A stretch of DNA of 64,000 bases from the NCBI GenBank assembly GCA_963383645.1, contig OY726565.1:40078444-40142443 (forward strand), read 5' to 3'. Under the pieces are notes generated by a model. The model worked only from the letters and a program-made list of their open reading frames with translations, ran no database searches and was not told the DNA's origin. How positions within the stretch are numbered: the first letter of the stretch is position 1; every line of letters starts with the position of its first letter. The stretch comes from Muscardinus avellanarius. Taxonomy: Eukaryota; Chordata; Mammalia; Rodentia; Gliridae. Both the position numbers and the translations under genes were made by a program. This document shows, in pieces, positions 55,346 through 64,000 of the stretch.

Positions 55346-56140
55346 CATTTCCCATCAAGAGTACTGAGTAATGCTAAGAAAAACAATAAAGAAGCCAGGT
55401 GTAAAGGGAGAAGGGAGAAGAAGGAGGAGGGAGAAAGGGAAGAGGAGGGGCAAAAAGGAGGAGGAAGGGGAGTTGTGTCCTCAGCTGCTCTGAGAAGAAA
55501 ATAGCAAAGATTGCACTGAATTCTCAGATCGTTATAAGTCATGCAGCCTTGATTTCTCAGGAAGAAAAATGCAGCCCTCTATGCAATGGCAGCTCCAGGA
55601 GCCACAGACTGAACAGGGCGTGGAGTGGGGAGGGAGTCAGCTGCTTTTCCCCCTCTGGGAGGACTGACACTTTATTGATCATTGATTCCTCTGAACTTCC
55701 CTTAGCAATGAGGACCCCAGTGTGTCATTAGAGTTTTTTACTTTATAAAGCTGCAGTGCCGATCAAGTGCTGAGCAGCGCCTTCCGTTTGTTATTACCAT
55801 TGCCATTTGCTCCCTTTCTTCCTTCAGAGTTTCCGTCTAGAAGATCTTCGCAGAAGGTAGGCAGGGCCCCCGACTGCCTACCTCAAATGTTCTTTTCTTT
55901 CCATTATAAACAGTGCTTCAGGAACACAACGCTTTGTGAATTCAGTGTTTACTATTTGCTGCCAGGCTACGATGGCCACGGATAACATTCCTGGAGATTC
56001 TGGAACCTGAATTCCAAACAAGGTCAACCTTGCAGATGGTTGGCAGACAAACAGGAAACTCTGGGGCCATCTGCTTTATTACCAGCATTCACCAGTTGCT
56101 GTTAGGAAGCAGACTGATAAAATAAGCAAAGTGTGTTCAG
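55346..56140. other. Unique sequence with a purine-rich patch
   Basis: 55395-55470 is a G/A-rich run. No gene recognised. Confidence 0.4.
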
Positions 56141-56356
56141 ATTAAAATCATCCAGTGAGGGCCGGGTGTGATGGCCCACACTTGTAATCCCAGCATTTGG
56201 GAGGCTGATATAGGAGGATTTTGGTTCACAGCCAGCCTCAGCTAGCGTCAGCTACTTAGTGGGGCCCTTTGCAACTCGGTGAAACTCTGTTTCAAAATAA
56301 AGAATAAAAAATAGGGCTGGGGGTGTAGCTCGGAGGTAGAATGCCCCTGGGTTCTA

Positions 56357-57338
56357 TGCTGGTATTGGAAAATTGCTTTGGTATTCATTTCAAAAATATA
56401 AACGTAGTCAGGGACTGGGCGCTGAGCAGGCACTCAGGCAGGAAAAAGAGGCAGCTGTTACAATGCAGAGTTCCCCTCACCAAAAGTGATTACCAAGTAC
56501 ACAAAAGAGTTGTAGCCCAGGGTCTTCATATTTTAAAGTCAAGTTTACATAATCAATAACTTCTAGCAGATAGGCTAAAACTCCCCAAGGACATGGGAGG
56601 ATGGTGCAGGCCTTTGTCAGAGAGGACATATACCATGTGACTCCTGACTTTGTTAACCAAGTAACACATTTTGTCTTGCACTGGAGATAATGGGCAGGCC
56701 CACACCTGCATCTGGTGGGGCAGATAAAAAGACTTGGTCAAGCAGGATGGGAGATAGTGAAAACTTATAATCATAACAAAGGCTTGCACCGGAGATAATG
56801 GGCAAGCCTACACCTGCATCTGGTCAGGGGCAGATAGAAAGACTCTTGGTTAAGCAACTTGGTTAAGAATCTTGGTTAAGCAGGATGGGAGATAATGAAT
56901 ACTTATAAAAACTGTTCTATGTTCAAAAATGTCAGTGTCTCATTTTCAAGGCACTCTACTGTGTTCCTCTGATGCAGTGCTTTATTATTCTGTCCCTTCT
57001 TTCTACCTTTGTAATAATAAAATTTGCTTGGGCTTGCAGCAGTATAGTTCTTGCTATTTTCTCTAAACTAGCAAGAACAAGAACCCACTTTTTTTTTTTT
57101 TTTTTTTTCAATACTGGGGATGGAACCCACGGGCATTCTACCTTCAAGCGACACCCCCCAGCCCTATTTTTTATTCTTTACTTTGAAACAGGGACTCACT
57201 GAGTTGCAAAGGGCCTCATTAAGTAGTAGCTGAGGCTGTCCTTGAACCTCGGTCCTCCTGTCTCAGCCTCCCAAAGTCTGGGCCTTGTGTGCCACCAGGC
57301 CCGGCTAAAAACCCACTTTGACATCGCAAACCTTTACA
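56357..57338 (+). mobile_element. Solo LTR, family C, inside a SINE
   Basis: Starts TGCTGGTATTGG and ends TTTACA. Its ends resemble those of family A. U3 has a 108-bp tandem duplication (56675 and 56783). TATA box CTTATAAAAAC near 56904; AATAAAA near 57016. The short target duplicate is imperfect (GGTTC/GGTTT), so each border may be off by about 3 bp. Confidence 0.75.
57092..57309 (-). mobile_element. B1-dID SINE, type A, inside LTR
   Basis: TSD AACCCACTTT exact at 57082-57091 and 57310-57319. Confidence 0.93.
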
Positions 57339-57356
57339 GGTTTCATCTCCAGTACC

Positions 57357-57405
<49 letters not shown>

Positions 57406-57411
57406 CCAGTG

Positions 57412-57530
57412 AGACGAGGCACAGAAGACACACACCCGTGATTCCAGCAACTCGAGAAGCTGAGGCAGGAGAATCACAACTTTGAGGCCAGCTGCAACTT
57501 AGTGACACCCCATCTCAAAATAAAATGAAT
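57412..57530 (+). mobile_element. Old B1-like monomer
   Basis: AGAAGCTGAGGCAGGAGAATC reads like older B1 with little of the dimer consensus, and has no dID half. Confidence 0.55.
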
Positions 57531-57532
57531 GC

Positions 57533-57683
57533 AGGCTGAGTGTGGTGGCACATACTTGTAATCCCAGCACTTAGCGAGGCCCTTTGTAACTCAGTAAGAC
57601 CCTGTTTCAAAATAAATAATAAAAAATAGGGCTGGGGGGTATAGCTCAAAGGCAGAATGCCCCTGGGTTCCAACCTCAGTACA

Positions 57684-57718
<35 letters not shown>

Positions 57719-57719
57719 A
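57533..57719 (+). mobile_element. B1-dID SINE, type A, internal deletion
   Basis: B1 part between CAGCACTTAG and GAGGCCC deleted. (AAAT)n tail. Confidence 0.85.
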
Positions 57720-57723
57720 ATTG

Positions 57724-57868
57724 AATCTAGGTGTTTTGGTACATGTCTGTAATCCCAGTATTAAGCAGGCAGAGACAGGAGGATTGCAGGTTTGAGGACA
57801 GCCTCAGCAACCTAGTAAGACTCTGTTTCAAAATGAAAAATAAAAATGGCTGAGGGCATAGCTCAGGA
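57724..57868 (+). mobile_element. B1-dID SINE, 3'-truncated
   Basis: Ends in the A box (CATAGCTCAGGA). Confidence 0.78.
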
Positions 57869-58409
57869 CAGGTGGGAGCTGAGACCCAGGCTTCATAGAA
57901 AAGAAAAGACCCTGGCTCTGTGACTTCTTCTCATGGAGCAGGAGTGGTGGAGCCAGGCCAGCAGCCTCAGGGCTGTACCATGTACAAGACAAAAGGTCCT
58001 CTGATGCCTGTGCCCTGAGAAGGCACGGAGAGCCAGGGCAGCCTGACTCAGACCTTCGCAGCGCGTGGTAGATGGCACCATGTCCTCTGCAGGAGCACTG
58101 CGGCCTCCTGGAGTCTTCTTCCTCTCTGTCCCTGCTCCTGGGAGCGGCTCTACCCACTGAGCTGCCCCCTGCGCAGCGCTCCTCAGAAGGGCCACCATGG
58201 CCACTGCTGGTCCGGTCCCTTCCCAGAATTCTACTGGGTAAAATCTCTCCACACAAAGGATTGAGTGGGAATTTGGCACACAGGTAAGGGAGTAAGTGAA
58301 TACCCAAGCGGATGGAACTGAGCTGTGTAAGTTACTGCCAAGCCAAGCTGAGTTCCAGGGTAAGGTGCAATCAAGCCTTCTTGCAGCATGCATCAAGATG
58401 GACAAGCAG
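57869..58409. other. Unique GC-rich sequence
   Basis: Two overlapping minus-strand frames of 159 and 178 codons and one plus-strand frame of 71. The length reflects base composition. I see no domain, no Kozak-supported start and no splice pattern. Confidence 0.35.
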
Positions 58410-58555
58410 AGCCAGGCGTGGTGGGGCAAACCTGTGATCCCAGCACTTGGGAAGCTGAGAAGGAAGATCGCCCATTTGAGACCAGTCCCAGCAATTTAGC
58501 GAGACCTTCAACAACTTAACAAGACCCTTTTCAAAATAAGAAAAAAAAAAAAAAA
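58410..58555 (+). mobile_element. B1-dID SINE, B1 half
   Basis: Ends in an A-rich linker where the next SINE begins. Confidence 0.8.
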
Positions 58556-59490
58556 TAAGGCTGGATGTGGTAATGCACACTTGTAATCTCAGTACTTTGG
58601 AGGCTGAGACAGGAGGATGGCAAGTTCAGGGCCAGCCTCAGCTACTTAGGCCCTCTGCAACTCAGTGAGACTCTGTTTCAAAATAAAGAATAAAAAATAG
58701 GGCTGAGTGTGTAGCTCAGAGGTAGAATGCCTCTGGGTTAATCCCCAATGTTACTGTTTGGGAGAATATGGTTTGGGGAAACTGTTCCCCGGGAACCCCT
58801 GCGAGGGTCCCAGACACACTTTTCCCCAGCTCATAACAAAAACCAAAACAACCCAAACACAGAAAAAAAAACCCTGGGTTCTTGTCCTAAGCTAAGAATA
58901 AATATGCATAGCTTGGACAGTTGCTGAAGATTTAAAGAAGTTTATTAAAAACATAGAAATACAGAAAATAGAAATACAGAAAATAGTTACAACCCCATGC
59001 CAAAATGGCATGAGGGGGGAGGGTGGCCCAGGCCAACTCACTACTCCCCAGATACAGCAGTGTACCGGAATTTTTATACCCATGACCTCCATCTTGTTTA
59101 CATAATTTTGATGTGGTGAACGTCCCTATAAGGTACCTCCCCTTATCCTGTAAGGTGCCTCCCCCAGCAAGGTGTGGCAAAGTGTCTCCTTTCATGAAGG
59201 TCGACCCCTCCTACCATCTTAGCTGGCTTATCATGTAGATCTGTCTTTAGATAGAGAAAGTCCTAGTTCTCCTCTCCTATTGACTTGTTAATTACTTTTA
59301 ACTAGGTTAATTTACATTGGAATAGTTGCCTGCTTTTAGGCAGAAACCAAGTCCTTGCACAGATTTGCCCCTCACCCAATTTTTGAAATATATTAATAAT
59401 CATAGCTTTCTCAAATCTTCCTAAGCCATTCCCAATACTGGTACACCCAGTATGTAAAATAAAATAAAATAAAATAAATTTATAAAAAAT
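58556..59490 (+). mobile_element. B1-dID SINE, type A, split by an LTR
   Basis: 58556-58748 and 59446-59490. The break falls in the CCCCAGTA end of the dID half. Confidence 0.85.
58749..59445 (-). mobile_element. Solo LTR, family A
   Basis: Minus-strand start TGTACCAGTATTGGG, end CAGTAACA. 5-bp target CCCAA / CCCAG (58744-58748; 59446-59450). TATAAAA near 59073-59079, AATAAA at 58941-58946, R hairpin near 58994-59014. Confidence 0.92.
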
Positions 59491-60032
59491 AAATTTAAAA
59501 AATGGACACGTGAGCACAAAATGTCTACTCCCAGAAAAATTCCTGATGAGAGGATATAAAAACTAATCTATATACCACAGAGGTGATCTGCAACCTATAT
59601 CCATTTGTTTCCTAAACAAATACATTTCCTAATCAAATGAATATTGACGACAAATAAATATAGGAAATGAGTGTAGACAACAAATGAATATGGACATCAT
59701 GCAAAGCTGGAGCCAGAAGCCAAACAGGCTTCTTTGGAAAACAAGTAAGACTGCAGTGCCTTTGAGAAGAAGGGAGACAGCCAGCGGCCGGACCAGACTT
59801 TTGTCACCGCAGCAGGCCCCTTCCCCGTATTGTAGACCGCATGGCCAGCCTGGGAAGCACGCACAGAACTGTGGCTTTGGCTGTGAGACCTCACAGTCAG
59901 GGAACACATACCCCTCTGCTGGGCACAGATGAATCATGTCCTCAGGAAATGCAAGTGGCTGCGGAAGCCACCGCAATGACTTCAGAAACGAAGCAAGTTC
60001 AGTTATTCACCGGCCTGATTCAGCTCTAACCA
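59491..60032. other. Unique sequence
   Basis: 59684-59990 is GC-richer with several short frames; no product recognised. Confidence 0.4.
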
Positions 60033-60186
60033 CATTTTTTTTTTTTAACCTCTGAGATACACACCCAACCCTTTTTTTTTTTTTAATTGAAACAACGTCT
60101 CACTGAGTTGCAAAGGGCCTCACTAAGTAGCTGAGGCTGACCATGAACCTGTGATCCTCCTGTCTCAACACCACCACACCCAGCTA
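60033..60186 (-). mobile_element. B1-dID SINE, eroded
   Basis: Antisense, with most of the dID half and part of the B1 half missing. Confidence 0.75.
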
Positions 60187-60466
60187 AGCACACATTTAAA
60201 GCCTTGGAAGAGGAGTGCCCTGTCACCAGTTCCAGATAGGCAGTGCTGGTGCCCAGGTGTTGGCAAATGGCAAGTTGTCTTAATGCTAAACCCTTAACTC
60301 AGCTGGGTTGACACCTCACTTTTTGGTTCTTATCTAAATAAACCAATTTTGGAGGAGCCCTGCTAAGGCTGGCTGGGGAAGCCGAGCCGTCTGGGAACAG
60401 CACCTGAAGAAATGGCATAGTGACGTTATCCATAGCCACTCTCCTTTCAAATGAAAGATATTAGAA

Positions 60467-60732
60467 GCCCGGTGTGGTGGCACACATCAGTAATCCTGTA
60501 CTTGGGAACCTGAGACAAAACAATTGTAAGTTCAAGGCCAGCCTCAGCAACTTAGCCAGATGCTTGTTTCAGAACAAAAAATAAAAAATAAAATAAAGTT
60601 GGGAGTGTAGCTCAGAGGTAGAATGCCCCTGGGTCCAATCCCTAGTACCACAGGACAAAAAAATTTTTGAATAAATAAGCTGGGGCTGAGGTATATATTG
60701 GAGGTAGAATACCTCTGGTTCAATTATAAGGA
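60467..60732 (+). mobile_element. B1-dID SINE plus extra dID unit
   Basis: A full type A copy at 60467-60655, then a second dID half at 60680-60732 without a B1 half. Confidence 0.8.
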
Positions 60733-61500
60733 AAGGAAAAGAAAGAGGGAAGGAAAAAAGGATTTTTGATGCACAAAGATATAAAAAGAGAGATTGTGTA
60801 TCTTTAGAGCATCCTTTATCAATGGTCAGGAAAAATTAAAGATATTTAGAACTCTGAGTCCAGGGATAAATTTAAAAGAAGGACCAGCAGAACCTTTTCA
60901 TGGTCACACTACTTGCCCCATGTTCCAGCCTTGGTGGAACCACGGGGCATCACTGGGGAGGTAAGACAAGAAGTCAGGTGTGGGGCGTCTGCACCAGGCC
61001 AACAATAGTACTGCGAGGCGCCGGGAGGATTCTCATTTATCTACCCAAGCTGGAAGGTTTCTCAGATCTAAAATACATGGAAGCAAAGCGGAGTCACGGC
61101 CCCTGCCCTTTGTCTGTATCCACAAAAGAGATCTGGTGACCTTGGGAGAAGGGCTCTTGGACCCCTGTAGGAGCTGCTGGTGCTTCCTGGACAACAGAGG
61201 GAACCACAGGTGTCAGTCTTGAGTGGCCTCAGAAAAACCACTCACACACATACACACACACACATGCAGGCCCACAATTCACTAAGCTAACACAGAAAAC
61301 CCCACCTGACCCACTCCTGGCCTGTGTGCTTTCAGCCCAATTCAAGCAGGTAGCTTTGAATTTCAAGTAAACAAAGCTGATTTGGGGAGTCCCACGGCTC
61401 CAGTTGTTACTGTTAAGGGAAAAGCCACACACATCTTAGACTTCAATTGGAGGAAAGGTCTAGAAGTCAAGTGTTTTTTTATTTGTTTGTTTGTCCTTTT
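60733..61500. other. Unique sequence
   Basis: Contains a CA-rich patch (61240-61265). Nothing else recognised. Confidence 0.4.
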
Positions 61501-61506
61501 GTTTAA

Positions 61507-61944
61507 CATTTTTTTCAGCACTGATGACAAAACCCTGGGGCATTCTACCTCTGAGCTACACCCCCAGTGCTATTTTTATTCTTTTTTTTCTTTTGGTGGT
61601 ACTGGGGGTGGAACCCAGAGGCTTTCTACCTCCGGGCTATACTCCCAGACCTTTCTTATATTTTATTTGGAAACAGGGTCTCACTAAGTTGCTGAGCGCC
61701 TCACTAAGTAGCTGAGGCTGGCTTCGAACCCGTGCGATCCTCCTGTCTCAGCCTCCCAAGCGCGGGGATTATAAGCGTGCCCACCACGCCCGGCATTATT
61801 TTTTATTATTTATTTTGAAACAGGGACTCACTGAGTTGCAAACGGCCTCACTAAGTAGTAGCTGAGGCTGTCAGCAGAAAGCGATCCTCCTGTCTTAGCC
61901 TCCCAAATGCTGGGATTAGAAGCGTGGGCCACCAAGCCCAGCTT
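61507..61944 (-). mobile_element. B1-dID SINE, type A, interrupted
   Basis: dID half 61507-61580, B1 half 61796-61944. Confidence 0.88.
61581..61795 (-). mobile_element. B1-dID SINE, type B
   Basis: Near-consensus type B, inserted in the linker of the type A copy. Confidence 0.92.
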
Positions 61945-62115
61945 AAATATTTTTCTGAAACATTGTGATAGCTGTACAGTGTTCCCTTGTATGGAAGTCC
62001 CTTAAGCATCCTGCCTGACTTTGGTTTGTTCATTTATGCATTACTTAGAAGACATGGCATGATGCATGTAAATAAGCGACGGAAGCACCTTCTACATCCC
62101 TTGATGGAGTTTAAC

Positions 62116-62332
62116 ATGCTCTTTTATTTTTTTATGTTTGTAGAAATTGAACCCAGAAGCATTCTACCTCCAAGCTATACCCCTAGCCTGACTGTATTTC
62201 TTATCTGGAAACAGAGTCTCACTAGGTTTCTGAGAGTCTCACCACTTGCTGAGGCTATCCTTGGATCTGCAGTCCTCCTCTCTCAGCCTCCCAAGTACTG
62301 GCATCATAGGCGAGCCCCAGCACGCCCGGTTT
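62116..62332 (-). mobile_element. B1-dID SINE, type A, diverged
   Basis: Flanks TTAACATGCTCTTTTA / TTAACTTGCTCTTTTA. Confidence 0.85.
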
Positions 62333-62468
62333 TAACTTGCTCTTTTAGAGATACCTAAATCTTGCCAACACGTGGGGAGGCTGGGCATCACTTGCTGTTC
62401 CAGGCCAAGAAAGAGGCAGCGTGCCAAGAGATCCTGCCAGCGCCCCGCTCCCCTCGCCCTCTCCTCTT

Positions 62469-62627
62469 GTGGAGGTGGAGACAGGAGGATCACGCAGGTT
62501 TGAAGCCAGCCTCGCTGGCTTAAGAGACCCTGTTTCCAAATAAAAATATAAAAAAGAGGTGTCTGGGAGTGTAGCCCAGAGGTAGAAGGGTTTCCAGGAA
62601 CCACAGTACCACAAATAAATAAATAAG

Positions 62628-62658
<31 letters not shown>

Positions 62659-62660
62659 GT
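62469..62660 (+). mobile_element. B1-dID SINE, type C, 5'-truncated
   Basis: Starts GTGGAGGTGGAGAC. (AAAT)n tail of about 12 units. Confidence 0.88.
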
Positions 62661-62771
62661 AGCTATATAAACTCAGGTCATCACATTCTTTATTCTTTTT
62701 ATATGCTTCCTTTTTTCTCCATTCTTCAATTTTACTAAATGCAAATTGTATACTTAGTGTGTATTATAAAG

Positions 62772-62773
<2 letters not shown>

Positions 62774-62814
<41 letters not shown>

Positions 62815-63003
62815 AGGGATAGAAACCAGGGGCCTTCTACCTCCGGGCTATACTCCCAGACCTATTTTATATTTTGTTTGGAAACAGGGTCTCACTAAGT
62901 TGCTGAGAGCCTCACTAAGTAGCTGAGGCTGACTTCGAACCTGCACGACCCGGTCTCAGCCTCTCAAGTACTGGGATTACAAGCATGCACCCCCACGCTC
63001 AGC
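62774..63003 (-). mobile_element. B1-dID SINE, type B, (TG)n tail
   Basis: TG tail 62774-62810, body to 63003. Flanked by TATAAAGCC on both sides (about 62766 and 63004). Confidence 0.9.
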
Positions 63004-63010
63004 TATAAAG

Positions 63011-63012
<2 letters not shown>

Positions 63013-63053
<41 letters not shown>

Positions 63054-63236
63054 TGTGGTACTGGGGTTCCTGGAAGCCCTTCTACCTCTGGGCTACACTC
63101 CCAGACCTATTTTTTTATATTTTTATTTGGAAACAGGGTCTCTTAAGCCAGCGTGGCTGGCTTCGAACCTGCGTGATCCTCCTGTCCCCGCCTCCCAAGC
63201 GTGGGGATTACAAGCGTGCGCCATCACACCTGGCTG
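63013..63236 (-). mobile_element. B1-dID SINE, type C, (TG)n tail
   Basis: TG tail 63014-63052. Right flank TATAAAGTC (about 63238), so it shares its target with the previous SINE. Confidence 0.9.
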
Positions 63237-63252
63237 CTATAAAGTCTTTTAA

Positions 63253-63486
63253 GAGCCAGGTGTGGTAGCGCATGCCTATAATCCCAGTACTTGGGAGGCT
63301 AAAACAGGAAGATCTCAAATTCAAGGCCAGCCTCAGCAATTTACCAAGGCCCTCAGCAACTTAGTGAGACCCTGTTTCAAAACAATAAATAAATAAATTA
63401 ATTAATTAATTAATGGCTGGGGTATAGCTCAGAGATAGAATGCTCCTGGGCTCAATCCCCAGTACTGCAAATAAGTCAATAAAAAT
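63253..63486 (+). mobile_element. B1-dID SINE, type A
   Basis: (AATT)-type linker. Flanks AAAGTCTTTTAAG / AAAGCCTTTAAG. Confidence 0.88.
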
Positions 63487-63488
63487 AA

Positions 63489-63829
63489 AGCCTTTAAGAT
63501 TCCACAGAGCACAAAATATTTGTTCTGTACCTTCCATCTGTATAGCATATGGCTTATACACTCAGCAAATGTGGAAGTGTGTGAGGTGTGCAGCGGTATT
63601 TACAATATCAAGTGACTGGACACTGAGGAACCAGCAGGCACAGCTTCCCTCAAGCATCTAGTGTAGCTACTGGGGCAGATCACAGGCTGGAAGCCACACA
63701 AAGGTAGGCTGTGAACCAGTTTATCACCAACTGCAAACAAACCAAGCAAAAAAACATGCAGGGCAAGATCAGAAAGGATGGAGAGTGTCGTTGCCTCTGA
63801 AGTGATGTGGGTATATAAAGAATGGTCAT
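63489..63829. other. Unique sequence
   Basis: Nothing recognised. Confidence 0.4.
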
Positions 63830-64000
63830 TAGCCGGGCGTGGTGGCGCACGCTTGTAATCCCAGCATTCGGGAGGCTGAGACCGGAAAATCGCAGTTTGC
63901 AGACAGCCTCAGCTATTTAGTGAGGCCCTCTGCAACTTAGTGAGACCCTGTTTCAAAATAAAGAATAAAAAAATAGGGCAGGGTGTGTAGCTCGGAGGTC
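63830..64000 (+). mobile_element. B1-dID SINE, type A, cut by window edge
   Basis: Near-consensus B1 half and the start of the dID half (TGTAGCTCGGAGGTC). Confidence 0.9.

Larger units (their letters stand above)
56160..57400 (+). mobile_element. B1-dID SINE, type A, split by an LTR
   Basis: 56160-56356 and 57339-57400. TSD AATCATCCAGTGAG is exact (56146-56159; 57400-57413). The long A tail is 43 bases. Confidence 0.92.

Noticed and set aside
57828..58429. Overlapping 159- and 178-codon minus-strand frames
   Set aside because: Two overlapping frames without a domain, extending into SINE sequence. Composition effect is the simplest reading.

Overview
This window is non-coding DNA from a rodent nuclear genome, most likely a squirrel (Sciuridae). 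The diagnostic signal is a dimeric SINE that occurs about 90 times on both strands. Its left half is B1-like (7SL-derived) and its right half is an internally deleted ID unit (tRNA-Ala-derived), joined by an A-rich linker. This matches the published B1-dID structure; the squirrel assignment is inference. No exon, tRNA, rRNA or CRISPR array can be supported. Nearly all open frames are microsatellite translations or antisense SINE.

Three SINE types can be told apart by eye. Type A has a GGGCTGGGG right half and a CAACTTAGTGAGACC linker. Type B has CTGTTTCCAAATA followed by GGTCTGGGAGTATAGCCC. Type C has a GGCTTAAGAGACC junction and often ends CTTCCAGGAACCCC. In nests, B and C sit inside A and never the reverse, so A is older. 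Tails have often become (AC)n, (AAAT)n, (AAT)n, (GAAA)n or (AG)n microsatellites.

Layout. 0-13.6 kb: SINEs, a split MLT1-like MaLR LTR (960-2010), MIR and L1 3' ends. 13.65-16.69 kb: a 3-kb GC-rich composite retroelement with three ~90-bp monomers, a spacer, about 35 units of a 50-bp VNTR and an L1-type 3' end, flanked by 12-bp target-site duplications (TSDs). Its architecture resembles SVA and is the best candidate for something undescribed. 16.7-31.9 kb: MaLR LTRs, hAT-Charlie relics, an L1 3' end, SINE nests and a 98-bp polyadenylated retrocopy of an LTR R region (26861-26975). 31.9-59.5 kb: four solo LTRs of one endogenous retrovirus family (TGTACCAGTATTGGG start, 5-bp TSDs), a related LTR at 56.4-57.3 kb, and a compact 3.3-kb provirus (40916-44225, minus strand) with a damaged Gag zinc knuckle, a cluster of YY1-like motifs and a TTTAT TSD. 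59.5-64 kb: unique sequence with further SINEs.

The main theme is L1-driven and retroviral insertion at very high density. At three places, two insertions share one target site, leaving three copies of the TSD. Where two copies or an uninterrupted SINE could be compared, insertion boundaries are given to the base; other SINE boundaries are within a few bases.
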